A DNA stretch of 64,000 nt from Mangifera indica (Eukaryota; Streptophyta; Magnoliopsida; Sapindales; Anacardiaceae), in the NCBI RefSeq assembly GCF_011075055.1, contig NC_058147.1:15523622-15587621 (forward strand), in the 5' to 3' direction. Within the stretch, counting starts at the first letter, position 1. Each line of letters begins with the position of its first letter. A program made the translations under genes and the position numbers. This document shows, piece by piece, positions 22,635 through 32,801 of the stretch. The notes beneath the pieces were generated by a model. That model was not told the DNA's origin. It was given only the letters and a program-made list of their open reading frames with translations, and searched no databases.

Positions 22635-22832
22635 GAAGAAAGGTGGAAAACCTTGTTGGCGGCTGAACAACAAAGAAGAAAGGTGGAAAACCTTGTCGGC
22701 GGCTGAACAACAAAGAAGAAAGGTGGAAAACCTTGTCGGCAGCGGCTGAACAACAGAGAAGAAAGGTGGAAAACCTTGTCGGCGGATGAACAGCAGAGAA
22801 GAAAGGTGGAATGGAAAACCTTGTTGTCGGCG
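22635..22832 (+). repeat. Five-unit tandem repeat of about 40 bp inside F
   Basis: Units begin GAAGAAAGGTGGAAAACC at 22,635, 22,675, 22,715, 22,758 and 22,798, giving spacings of 40, 40, 43 and 40 bp. Within each unit a CTTGTCGGCGGCTGAACAA-type segment follows. The last unit has a small insertion. The repeats create long minus-strand open frames rich in Phe, Ser and Leu that are artefacts of the repetition. Confidence 0.9.
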
Positions 22833-23257
22833 TATTTTAGTTTTGGCTAAATATTCTCGGCAGAGAAGAATGAAGAGCAGCAGAAAAAATATTAGGTTTG
22901 CTGCTTTAATTTCTTTAATTGCTTCCAACAGCCAATACGACAACGTTTTTTTCTTTTAATAGGAGCCAACCAGCAAAGCAAAACAAAGTCAACATAGAAT
23001 AGGCCAAATATAATAAATACCGCCAGGCTCCAGGTCTCCAGCCAACAGTATTAATAACGAGCTTAACTTGGCTCGCCGAGCCAGCCGAGCCGAGTATTCC
23101 CCTGTTCGGGTTCGGGCTCAGGTTCGTTTTTTGGTTTTTGCTTCGGCTCGTGTTCATGTTCGCGTTCGCTTATAACAGGCTCGTTTCGGGCTCGTTCGAG
23201 CTAAGCTCGTTTTGAGCTTGAAAAAGCTTGCCTCGAATCTAGCCCTAGGTGCGGCTA

Positions 23258-23582
23258 GTTGAAAAAGTTCCAAATAATCAACCATAGTTGACTCCGCTAT
23301 AAAAGAGGTTGTATAGATTTTGTATTCGAACTTAGCATGGTTCCAAATATGGCTTATCTATAACCATGTTCTATGACAATACTAGTGCTATTACACAGGC
23401 AATGGAACTAAGAGCACATCATAAGTCTAAAGATATTTAATGAAAATATCATATTTTAAGAGAATTTGTTGAAACTTGAGATATCATAATTCAAAAAACA
23501 CTATCAATAGAGAATTTTGTTGACCTACTAACTAAGGCAATGACACTGAAGCAACTGGTTCATCATCTTGAGAAGATGGGTA
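23258..23582 (+). pseudogene. B1 RNase H C-terminus, degenerate
   Basis: This part of B1 RNase H resumes directly after F, with STIVDSAIKEVV-like sequence near 23,280. A CDN-type motif follows (FYDNTSAITQAME, about 23,370-23,408), then the C-terminal ENFVDLLTKAMTLKQLVHHLE (about 23,513-23,572, paraphrased). B2 carries the same end at 61,230-61,300. A stop replaces W or Q in several places. The reading is cut at 23,582 by E1 and its last residues continue at 29,179. Confidence 0.75.
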
Positions 23583-23719
23583 GGACAAAAGACTTATTCT
23601 TACCCAAAGTATCCTTCTTGCTCAAGTTTCCACCCTTTAACTATGAAAATTCCAAACATTCAACCAAGGGTAGTTTTATGGGCAAAATCATCCTTTCATC
23701 TATAATATAAAAAATAAAT

Positions 23720-24105
23720 TGTAAGCATAAATTAAACCAATTCCAGGATCACAAAAAGCATACCTGGTTTCTTGAATCTGACAATTGATGATGATTTGGT
23801 GATTCGATGCACTCCTGAAGTTTCCACAACACATTTTGCTGATTTTCTCTCTAGTTTCGGCAAGAATTCTTCTAGAGAATTGATTTTGGAAGAGTACTGT
23901 ATTTTGTGTTTTTAGCGTAAGAGAGATCACTGTTTTTCTACTTCTCATAACCTCCCAATGGAAGTTACACTTTATTAAATAAGAGAGAGAGTGGTAGTTA
24001 TTTTTAATAACTGTTAAGGGCAATATTGTAATATCGTTTATTATGGGTTAGTCTTGTAACCCTAATGGATTAGGTCAATCCATCATGGATGGACCGGATC
24101 CAATA
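23720..24105 (-). repeat. D 3' LTR
   Basis: This is a 386 bp LTR. On the plus strand it runs from TGTAAGCATAAATT to GGATCCAATA. On the minus strand it is preceded by GTGGGAGA, a polypurine tract (complement of 24,106-24,113). It aligns closely with 28,177-28,543, with scattered substitutions. The shared 5 bp target copies on the outside confirm both ends. Confidence 0.9.
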
Positions 24106-25226
24106 TCTCCCACTCACACATGATGGGTGATCCGAATCACAATACTCTTCTACAGAAATCTTACAGAACAGAGTAATTCATACTAGCAAATGTGTCGTGC
24201 AACCTTGCGAGCAACCTGCACTTGGGAGCTAATTTACTATGCATCTGTTAGGAATAACATAGTAGCTTCAACCCAAAATAAAATAAAGCGTTAGTCTCGC
24301 AGCACCCTAGACTTACTCGATAACACTAGCTCCCTTTAATCCCTCATTTATTATTATGTTATATTCCTATGTATCCATGATCAAGTCCAATCTCCTGTAT
24401 GAGTGACATGACCGGTCGGCTAATGGACACACGTAATATATAAGTCTTCCTCATCTACTTGAAATTCTCAATTTAAACTTAGTTGCTTTTCTAGTCATGT
24501 TTCATAGACCGAATCATTCATGGTCATAGGTTCCAAGCTAAGATAACAACACTAAGAATAAACATCAAATAACAACAAAGAGTCAAAGGGTACCATCATG
24601 AGGTAATCCTCATAAAGTCTCACACAGTGAAGGAGCAGGGATTCATCCTTCCACTACTTTAAGCGGTCGTCTTATTCATACACACATGGTATGAATCATG
24701 TGCTACAATGTGCATCTTTTCAAAATGTCATTACCAACATTGTACAGATCTTAGTTCAGTTGTTGCACTCAGCGCCTAACCTGAGTTCTTAATCATCTCT
24801 CCAATCTTGCAGGTATCTTTATTTATTAAGAACTCACATCTAGCATTCACAAGTTATTTGGATGTGGGGAATCCAAATCGGTCATTTTCAAATCTATTAA
24901 ATCATGACCTCATCTTGATTAATCATCAAGGCGAAGTATCAAATAACTCATTTCTTGAGCAATTCTCATTTTCTAAGTGCGCTCTTTTAGCAGCATCAAC
25001 CTCAAGAAATATGTCTCATCTTTGCACGCTCTCCTCAACGTCAAAGGCGATTGCTCATGTGAGAGAGCTAATCAAACTTGTGTGACATTATCATCTTGTT
25101 GAGATTTCAAAATAAACAATGTGGATATCCATAAATACCATGAATTCAAACACATAAAATAAATTCAAATTCTTTGATGTTCTAACGTTATGTTACAAGT
25201 ACAATATATACTCAATAAGTCATCTA
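24106..25226 (-). other. D untranslated region between RNase H and 3' LTR
   Basis: These 1.1 kb follow the RNase H stop on the minus strand and end at the polypurine tract next to the LTR. I see no conserved protein in it. A 92-codon plus-strand frame (24,807-25,085) has no recognisable domain and is not supported. Long 3' untranslated segments occur in several copia lineages. Confidence 0.55.
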
Positions 25227-25778
25227 TCATATTCTATGCAAGCCAAAAGACTTAACATGTGCAAGATATACATCTCTTGAGATCGGTTTAGTTAGAGGAT
25301 CAGCAATCATGTTATACGTAGAAATATATTGTACCATCACTTTCTTCTTCGAAATGATGTCTCTGACAAAGTTATATCTGGGGTCGATATGTTTGGTTCT
25401 ATTGTGGAATTTGGGATCCTTTGTGAAAGCTATCACAGCTTGATTATCACAATGCATAACTATAGGACCAACTACTGCATCCAATTCACCCAAATTCTTA
25501 AAAAATCTTTTCAACCAAACAGCTTCTTGCACAGCAACAAAACATGCTACAAATTCTGCTTCCATTGTGGATAAGACTATACACGTTTGTTTCTTACTAC
25601 TCCAAGATATAACGCCATTTTGGAGTAAGAAAGCATAACCTGAAGTTGATTTGCGTTGGTCCAAATCACCACCCCCGTCAGCATTCGAATAGCCAACGAT
25701 ATGCAAATCCTTTCCTTGGTAGCATAAACAATAATCCATAGTGCCTTTCAGATATCTCAATATCTTCTTGACAGTCTT
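25227..25778 (-). pseudogene. D RNase H, 177 codons open
   Basis: This is the C-terminal RNase H of D, the best preserved coding piece in the window. It opens at MRYLKGTMDYCLCYQ and runs without a stop to FGLHRI. Catalytic motifs seen are GYSNADGGGDLDQRKSTSGY (the first acidic position is Asn where Asp is usual), STMEAEF (Glu kept), CDNQAV (Asp kept) and NRTKHIDPRYNF. The C-terminal IADPLTKPISRDVY is typical of copia elements. Just upstream a W codon has become TAG (about 25,780), separating it from RT. Confidence 0.9.
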
Positions 25779-26980
25779 CTAGTGTTCCTTTCCTGGATTC
25801 GATTGATATCGACTAACTAATCCGATAGCAAAGCATATATCGGGACGAGTACACATCATTGCGTACATGAGACTTCCAATCGTATTTGAATAAGGTACTA
25901 GAGACATTTCATTTATTTCGTTTTGAGTATTTGGACACAAGTTTTGGCTCAATGAATCGCCTTTTGACACAAGATTATCTACGGGCTTATAGTTTCCTAT
26001 GTTGAATCATTCTAGAATCTTTTGGATATAACGCTTTTGTGACAGAGCCAAAAGTCTCTTTGAACGATCCCTTTTGATTTTTATACCTAAAATATAATCT
26101 GCTTCACCCATATCTTTCATGTCAAAATTTGCGAATAACCAATTTTAATGATCATCACATATTCCAAATCACTCCTAGCTATCAGCATATCATCCACATA
26201 AAGAGATAGAATTGCAAATTTGTCATCAGATCTTTTCACATAAATACAATGATCTTGTTCTAACATCTTAAAATTATAAGACAATATCGCCTTATGAAAT
26301 TTTAAGTACCATTATCTTGATGACTGTTTTAGGCTATATATTGATTTTTGGAGCTTGCATACTTTGCGCTCTTGGCCTTTTACCACAAAACCTACAAGTT
26401 GATCCATGTAGATTTCTTCGTCAAACTCTCCATTAAGAAAAACTGTTTTGACATCCATCTGATGTAATTCTAAATCTAAGTGTGCTACTATAGCTAGAAT
26501 GACACGGATTGAAGTAAACCTCACAACAGGCCAAAAGGTTTCTTCATAATCTATACCTTCTTGTTGGGTATAGCCTTTTGCCACTAGGCGAGCTTTGTAT
26601 CTATCTATTGAGCCATCCACCTTTCGTTTAATTTTAAGAATCCATTTATTCCCAATAGGTTTTCGATCCGGCGGTAAGTCCACTAGACTCCAAACTCGGT
26701 TAAGTTCCATGGATTTCATTTCTTCGCCTAATGCTTCTTGCCACTTTTTCTTACTGAGGGATGATAGAGCTTGTTTGATATTTTTAGGCTCATCGTCTTC
26801 TAGAGAAGCAGTTATGAAAACTTCATTTTCAATTTCGAAAAGTCTCTTGGGGATTCGAGAACGTTCGCTCCTATGCAATTGAGGATCTTCACTCCCACTA
26901 TCCAAAATAGGTTGGAGTATAACCTCATTGCTTTCACTATCTGTAACAAATAGAGACATTGTCTCTTGTGACATAACTAA
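25779..26980 (-). pseudogene. D reverse transcriptase, partly open
   Basis: This RVT_2-type reverse transcriptase has a 220-codon open part (26,312-26,974) that includes GNKWILKIKRKVDGSIDRYK, LVAKGYTQQEGIDYEETFWP and LHQMDVKTVFLNGEFDEEIY. The catalytic box L-Y-V-D-D-M-L is intact on the minus strand (about 26,183-26,203), but stops and a shift lie between it and the open part. MMCTRPDICFAIGLVSRYQS (25,779-25,880 region) is the connection to RNase H. It would copy D RNA into cDNA; the copy is broken. Confidence 0.88.
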
Positions 26981-27411
26981 TGGTCGCTAGGACGAACTTT
27001 CTCTACATTGCTCTTCCATTTCATACAGATGAAGACTTTTATTAATATCACCTTTTTAGGAAATTCATTTTCTATGAATGTCGCATCTCGAGATTCTATT
27101 TTAGTCATTCTTCTATCAGAGTCCTCTCCTATGAACACGTACCCTTTAGAGTGTTCAGAGTATCTTATAAAGATACATTTCTTGCCTCTTAGACCCAATT
27201 TTTTGAATTTATGGAATGTGTCATGGATATATGCAGTAGACCCCCAAGGGCGCATCATATTTAATTCAGGTTTCCTACCTGTCCATAACTCATAAGGTGT
27301 GGAAGTTACTGACTTAGTGGGCACACGGTTAAGTATATAAGTCGCAGTCAATAAAGTATCTCCCCAATACGAAATTGGAAGATTCGCTTGCGCCATCATA
27401 AACCTAAGCAT
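26977..27411 (-). pseudogene. D integrase C-terminal half, 5'-truncated
   Basis: Only the part after the catalytic core survives. It begins MMAQANLPISYWGDTLLTAT, just past the position of the catalytic Glu, and continues with STPYELWTGRKPELNMMRPW and KCIFIRYSEHSKGYVF. It is 144 codons and open. The first codons abut the D 5' LTR at about 27,411, so gag, protease and the catalytic integrase residues were deleted in one step. The piece cannot function as integrase. Confidence 0.88.
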
Positions 27412-28543
27412 AAATTAAACCAATTCCAAGAGGCCAAACGACTATTTCCCACCCACGGTATGCGCTTTTGTTAAGTTTCCCCCCATTAACTTTGAAAATA
27501 CCATTTACCCACCCGTGGCCGGTTAAAATTAACGGTTTCAAAGGTAAAATCGTCATTTTGTCTGTATTACTAAAAATAAACTTAAATTTGATTTTATTTT
27601 CCCCCCTAAACCCTAAAAACTAACAATTTCCCCCAACCCAAGTTTTAAAAAACTACATTTTCCCCTTAGGGTTTTCAATTTTCTGAGTTAGTTTTTCGGC
27701 ATCGCTTCTTCCTCTCCGGTGACCTCTAGGCCACTCCTCTTCCTCTCCGGTGTGGCTTCCTTCCGGTGGTTGTCCTGGAAACTATCGATGAAGACGAATC
27801 GTCTTCTTCCAGAGACGAAAACGTCGTCTTTGTTGACGATAAAGAAGACTTGACGACTATGCCTAGCATAATCGCCGAAAAGAGTCAGCGTCGGAGAGGA
27901 AGAGGAGTCGTCTAGAGGTCGTCGAAGAGAAAGAAACGACGCCGAAAAACTAACTCTGAAAAATTGAAAACCATAAGGAAAACACTGTTTTTTAAAACTT
28001 AGGTGGGGGAAAATTGTTAGTTTTTAAAATTTTAGGGGGAAAAATGAGATAAATTTCTCAGGGGTTAGGGTTCCGTTAAATTTAACTAGCCACGGGTGGG
28101 TAAATGGTATTTTCAAAGTTAATAAGGGGAAACTTGTCAAAAGCGCAGACTTTGGGTGGGAAATAGTCGTTTGGCTATTCCAGGATCACAAAAAGCATAC
28201 CCGGTTTCTTGAATCTGACAATTGATGATGATTTGGTGATTCAATGCATTCCTAGGAGTTTCCACAACACACTTTGTTGATTTTCTCTCTCGTTTTTGCA
28301 AGAATTCTTCTAGAGAATTGATTTTGGAAGAGTACTGTATTTTGTGTTTTTAGCGTAAGAGATATCACTATTTTTCTGATTCTCACAACCTCCCAATGGA
28401 AGTTACACTTTATTAAATAAGAGGGAGAGTGGCAGTTATTTTTAATAATTGCCAAGGGTAATATTGTAATATCACTTATCATGGGTTACTCTTGTAACCC
28501 TAATGGATCGGGTCAATCCATCATGGGTGAACCGGATCCAATA
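27412..28543 (-). repeat. D 5' LTR, split by E2
   Basis: The LTR consists of 27,412-27,428 plus 28,177-28,543; E2 occupies the gap. The short left piece (CTAAGCATAAATTAAACC...) matches the inner end of the 3' LTR at 23,722-23,745. The long right piece matches 23,741-24,105. The outer end GGATCCAATA is followed by the TAAAT target copy at 28,544-28,548. Confidence 0.88.
27429..28176. mobile_element. E2: foldback/MITE-like DNA element inside the D LTR
   Basis: About 750 bp, flanked by ATTCCA (27,423-27,428 and 28,177-28,182). If the duplication is taken as 9 bp it reads AATTCCAAG/TATTCCAGG, with two changes. The inverted repeats are very long: GCCAAACGACTATTTCCCAC starts the left arm, and the complement ends the right. 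Arms run to about 27,755 and from about 27,880, leaving a short unpaired middle rich in GACGA/TCGTC words. No coding region is seen. Its ends resemble those of E1 (GGCCAAAAGGCTATTTCC), so both belong to one family. Confidence 0.8.
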
Positions 28544-29169
28544 TAAATTAAAAGTTAATCTTCTTCCCCTCCCCCCAAAAAAAAACCTAAAAACTAAAAG
28601 TTTTCCCCCTAGGCCAAGTTTAAAAAAAGATATTTCCCTTCTAGGGTTTAGTTTTCAATCCTCAGTGTCAAATCTGGTGCCATTATCGATGATGAACATT
28701 CCCTGACACATCATGATACTTTGACAGTCTATTTCCCCTCCTCTAAAACATTGATTGGTGAATATCTCATCTAGAAAGATAAAGATCTCATCTTTATCTG
28801 GGAAGACAATCGTCTTCCTAGACATCTTCATATAGGAAAACGAAGAGCTTTATCTTCTCAACAAAAATTTTTATCTCCCCAGTTTCATTTGACACTGACC
28901 AGGTGTCTAGTTAAAAAGAGAGATCATCGAAGGGAAACAAAACTTCGAGAAGGAGAAGCTATCGTTAATGGCATCGGAGTTTGAAAACTAAACTCTATGA
29001 GGAGAAATGTCTTTTTTTAAAACTTGGCTTATAGAGGAAATGATTAGTTTTTTGAGTTTGGGGGGAGGGGAGAAATAAAATTTTAAGAGTTTAGGGTTCC
29101 ATTTGGCTAGAGGTTAGGGTGAGAACTTAAGATAAGAGGATACTTAAAATAGGAAATAGCCTTTTGGCC

Positions 29170-29219
29170 AGATGGGTATGCGATACAATAGCGAATGACT
29201 CTAGTGCAAGTGAGAGTTT
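29170..29219 (+). promoter_or_regulatory. B1 pol terminus and polypurine region before 3' LTR
   Basis: After the E1 target copy the B1 sequence resumes for 40-50 bp, including GTGCAAGTGAGAG (about 29,204-29,216), a purine-rich run directly before the LTR start. Plant copia elements usually carry an AGTGCAAGTGGGAG-like tract here. B2 shows the corresponding GGAAGTAGGAG near 61,330. Confidence 0.6.
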
Positions 29220-30737
29220 TGTCACTATATATCTTAGGAACTATTTGTATTGTCGATTTTAAAACATATCATCTTGAATATAATTTCTTAAATAATTTAT
29301 TAATAAAGAAATTGTTCTTTTATTCATATGTATAAGTTGTTTCGTTTATTTTATGATAAAGTGTGTGTATGAATTATCTGGATGACTTTCTTAATACAAA
29401 TTGAATCATCAAATTGTTTCTATGGACATGTTATAACTTGGACAATTATATCACATCATAAGCACACTGAATATCTTCGTTGAATGTCATGAGGTGACAT
29501 TAGTGCGGGTGATGATGAAGGTCATGTCATTAGGGTATTAGCATAGATTATCAATTAGAGAACCATTTTTCAAACATGACCAATAACATTAAGTCACATG
29601 GTCATAAAATTGTAGTTAATGACTTATTGCAAGATTATACTAGTGTACAACGTAATCCTTTGACTTGAGACATCATGATTAGATCCAATATAGATACGTG
29701 TGATTCATGTGATGTATATATACGGGGTTAACCACATCTTGTAAGACAAGTCATATTGGTCATATGTTATTTGTATGTGGAAAAGAATGATAATCAAGAT
29801 AGGATTCGATGACTCGAAAAGTATTAGGCTTTGAATATCTGCTGATTTGAGCTAGATTTTATTTCTGAAACTAATTTCTAGCCAAAATTTAATGTAAGTC
29901 ATATGAAGGATGTTCATTACGATATGTTTTGAATGTTTAAATCGATGATTCATAAAGCATCAAAAATAGGACTTTGACAATTTATGAATCCCAAATCGAT
30001 TTAGATTGGATAACAAAAGGATATTACCTACATGAAATGTACGATCAGAGATATAAGGTTCAATGGAGTATTTATTCATCATGGTTTAAGGGCTATGACA
30101 CATTACTAGATGTTTAGCATAGTCGTTGTGTTTTCAGTGCACTATTAGATTGTCTTAAATAAGACTCACAGTTATGTCATGGTGAACTTAAAGGGTCACA
30201 CCAATAAACCAAGCTTTCTAAAAGGGGGATTAATTATCCAAGGATGGCTAACACCTTCCAACAGATAATGAAAATCATATAAAATGTTATATGAGTGTTA
30301 AAAAAACAATTTAAAAGTTAAAACGTTAGTGAGATAAAATTAAGATGGCTAAGGTATATATTTGATATACATGCATGGTGAAGCTTCAAATTATGAATTT
30401 GTTAGGCCAAATAAGAATTTTGAAATTGCAAAATGGCCACCATTATATAAAGTGCATTTTAGTTCATTTTGAACTAACATAAACATTTTTGCACTTTACT
30501 TTCTCTCACAAAATAAACTAAAAGCTCTCATTTGTCTTTAAGATTTGGCTTGGAAGGTGCACTCCTTTAGAGGTTCTTCAAGTGAGGAGTTTAATCCATC
30601 ATCTTATGTCCCTATTAGAGGCAAAGGAATAGGTAAAAGTTTAATCCTTCACTTATATGCCTTAATCATGATTTGATTCTTGTTTTACCTATATACAAGT
30701 CATTTTTTGCATCTTCTTCTTCATATATTATTTTCAG
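29220..30737 (+). repeat. B1 3' LTR (end approximate)
   Basis: The LTR starts TGTCACTATATATCTTAGG after the polypurine run. It continues without any coding sequence to about 30,737, where family A LTR sequence begins at AGAGGCAACGATCATTT. A TATA-like GGCCACCATTATATAAAGTG stretch lies at about 30,432-30,451. B2 shows only the first few bases of this LTR (about 61,343-61,353), so the 3' end cannot be checked by alignment. Confidence 0.55.
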
Positions 30738-31452
30738 AGGCAACGATCATTTAATGACAATCCTGGGATCATGTTAAGTGAGAAACGTATGGATGTGATT
30801 TTTCTAGAATCATTTGGTGTGCATGGTGCCACATGGCATTATGAAAATGCACTACATGATTTCTTGTTAGACCCACTTAAGACTCCAATCGAGTAAGGTC
30901 AAATGATGGATATAAGTCAGCTAGCTAAGTTAACTCATCGGTAAGGTGTTTTATTTAAACAAGGATTCTTTAAAGTCCTTGCACTAAAACTTTCAATAAG
31001 AACTCTTGGACACCTTATCACCTAAATAGTTAGAATCCTATCTAACTTAGGTTTCATGCACACCTTATAAATAAAGGCGTTTAGTTTGAGTCAAAATTTT
31101 TTTAAAACAACAAGAAAGCAAATATTTTCTAAACGAAATTTCTTCTTATTTTGTCATGATACAATTTCCAAGATTCTATCAATAGAAGTCATAGTAGCTT
31201 TCTTTTTAAATTGCCTTCCATTTGTGCTCCACATAGATACCAAATAACCACTTTAAAAGGGTTAGATAGTGATCTTTTAAATAGCAATGTGAAGTCTTTG
31301 AGGAGCCAACAACGTAAGTATAATTTTTAAACACCCTATGTTCATGAATCTATGCATTAAAATAGGTATCCTGTATCGGTTTTAGGATCATTGATATTTT
31401 TTTTAAATTTTTAATTCAATTGCAATGCCAATTAACAGCACTCTGAAAGCCA
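30738..31452 (+). repeat. A2 5' LTR, 3' half only
   Basis: This is subtype A-I LTR sequence collinear with 8,940-9,597 and 42,793-43,593. It enters mid-LTR and runs to the terminus ...CTGAAAGCCAACA. The TATA region CCTTATAAATAAAGG is at 31,063-31,077. It is followed at once by reverse transcriptase sequence, with no primer site, gag, protease or integrase. Confidence 0.8.
31065..31074 (+). promoter_or_regulatory. TATA box of A2 5' LTR
   Basis: TTATAAATAA sits in the same flanking context (GCACACC...AGG) as in A1 and A4, at the conserved U3/R position of subtype A-I LTRs. Confidence 0.6.
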
Positions 31453-32801
31453 ACAAAATTGACATGAAAGATAACGTGCATACCTATAAAGCGTGATTGG
31501 TTGCTAAAGGTTTTACTAAAAAATATAACATTGACTATGATGAAACCATTTTGCCAGTTGTTATGCTTAAGTCTATTAGGATTATACTTGCTAGTGCTAT
31601 ATACCATGACTACAAAATCTTTTAGATGGATGTCAAAATTACCTTACTAAATGGTAACCTTTAAAGGACATCTATATGGCGCAATCCAATTATTTTGTTC
31701 TTGTTAGACAGGCTAATAAAGTATATAAGCTACATAAATCAATTTATAGGCTTAAGCTAGCTTCTAGAAGCAAGAATATTCATCTTGATGAAGTTGTTCA
31801 TGAGTTTGGTTTTATCAAAAACGAAGATGAGTCATGTGTGTATAAGAAGGTCAGTGGGAACGTGATTGCATTTATAGTATTGTATATCAATGACATCTTG
31901 ATTATTGGAAATGATATACCAAACTTGTAATCGGTAAAGGCTTGGTTGTCCAAGTGCTTTTCCATGAAAGTCTTAGGTGAAACAACCTACATTTTTGGGA
32001 TTAAAATTTGTCATGATAGAGAATGTTGACTACTGAACCTAAATCAAAACAAGTACATAGATAAAGTGTTGATAAGATTATTGATAAAGGAATCCAAGAA
32101 AGGATTTTTGCCCATGTCCTATAGTATGTATCTTTCGAAAGAGATGTGTCCATCTTCACAATTTGAAAGAGATAAGATCAGTAAGATCATATACGCCTCG
32201 GCTGTAGGATGGATCATGTATGTCATGATATGCATAAGAGTTGATGTCTCACAGACCTTGAGCATTTGTAGTAAATATCAATTTGATCTAAGTGAAAAAT
32301 AATGGATGACTGTCAAGAATATCCAAAAGTTCCTAAAAAGGGCTAAGGATGTGTTTTAGGTTTATTGAGGAGATACTGAACTTATTGTTAGAGGTTACAG
32401 TGATACCAGCTTTCAAACTGATTGAGATGATTTTAAATCCTAATCAAGGTTTGTGTTTTGTTTGAATAATGGTGTAGTCAGCTAGAAAAGCTCCAAGCAA
32501 AGTATAACGAATGATTCTATAATAGAGTTCGAGTATATTAGCCTCTCAAATGTGGCAAAAGAAGTTGTATAGATCAAGAAGTTCATGACAAAACTTGGAG
32601 TGGTTCCAAGCATTGCTAAGCTAATTGAACTCTATTACAACAATAATGAAGCAATTGCTTAGGCAAAAATGTTGCAGTCTCATAAAAAGTTTAAGCACAT
32701 ACTCAAACAATATCACCTTATTAGAGAGATTATTCAGTATAATGATATATAGATAAAGAGGATTAATACATGATTGATTGGTTATAATGTAAGTGAATGA
32801 T
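31453..32801 (+). pseudogene. A2 reverse transcriptase and RNase H, degenerate
   Basis: A2 has lost everything between its LTR and the RT fingers. RT reads in pieces: RANKVYKLHKSIYRLKLASR (about 31,705-31,765) and VHEFGFIKNEDESCVYKKVS in the open run 31,676-31,930. The catalytic box (31,883-31,894) is Y-I-N-D where Y-V-D-D is usual, so one catalytic Asp is lost. RNase H follows with stops and ends early: about 85 bp of its C-terminus, present in A1 (7,965-8,055), are missing before the LTR. It cannot be active. Confidence 0.85.

Larger units (their letters stand above)
21059..23246 (-). mobile_element. F: 2.2 kb non-autonomous TIR DNA transposon (MULE- or hAT-like)
   Basis: F is bounded by TAGGTGCGGCTA on both sides (21,047-21,058 and 23,246-23,257), one copy of which belongs to the B1 RNase H target. 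The target duplication is 11 bp, give or take one, because the end base is shared. The ends form imperfect terminal inverted repeats: AGGGTGGATACGAG at the left and AGGGCTAGATTCGAG read inward from the right. Dense GAGCC/GGCTC repeats fill the first and last 200 bp. No transposase frame is visible. The duplication length favours a Mutator-like element; hAT is the alternative. Strand is set by the captured exon. Confidence 0.75.
23720..28543 (-). mobile_element. D: Ty1/copia element inserted in E1, missing its 5' coding half
   Basis: D has LTRs at 23,720-24,105 and 27,412-28,543 (the latter split by E2), bounded by a perfect 5 bp duplication TAAAT (23,715-23,719 and 28,544-28,548). On the minus strand the remaining order is 5' LTR, C-terminal half of integrase, RT, RNase H, 1.1 kb untranslated tail and 3' LTR. 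The primer site, gag, protease and integrase N-terminus are absent: the 5' LTR joins integrase directly at about 27,411. D has the longest open pieces and is probably the youngest retrotransposon here. Confidence 0.9.
23583..29169. mobile_element. E1: foldback-type DNA element (about 760 bp of its own sequence), split by D
   Basis: E1 is flanked by a perfect 9 bp duplication, AGATGGGTA (23,574-23,582 and 29,170-29,178). Its ends are inverted: GGACAAAAG at the left and GGCCAAAAG read inward from the right. Its own DNA is 23,583-23,719 and 28,549-29,169. The inverted arms are long: CTTCTTCCCCTCCCCCC...AGTTTAAAAAAAGA near 28,560-28,640 has its complement near 28,985-29,075. No transposase is present. 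The 9 bp duplication points to Mutator-type mobilisation. E2 is a second member of the same family. Confidence 0.8.
9598..30737 (+). mobile_element. B1: family B Ty1/copia element carrying five nested insertions
   Basis: B1's own sequence is 9,598-12,662, 20,053-21,058, 23,247-23,582 and 29,170-30,737. Joined in that order the pieces follow the uninterrupted B2 copy (57,131-61,353): leader, gag, protease, integrase, reverse transcriptase, RNase H and 3' LTR. C, F, E1, D and E2 lie between them. No 5' LTR is recognisable; B1 abuts the truncated A1 LTR at about 9,597. Every coding domain has stops, so it is a dead copy. The outer limits (9,598 and 30,737) are set by where family A LTR sequence stops and resumes. 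Confidence 0.8.

Noticed and set aside
22575..22943. 122-codon minus-strand open frame, rich in Phe, Ser and Leu
   Set aside because: It is produced by the 40 bp tandem repeat in F. The repeated peptide follows the DNA repeat in shifting frames and shows no domain.
24807..25085. 92-codon plus-strand frame between D RNase H and its LTR
   Set aside because: It is antisense to D, has no recognisable motif and no upstream promoter. Chance is the simpler explanation.
9598..30737. A novel multi-gene system suggested by the order of RT, integrase and other enzyme fragments
   Set aside because: Once the nested insertions are removed, every enzyme fragment falls into an ordinary copia or gypsy polyprotein. 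There is no extra cargo gene.
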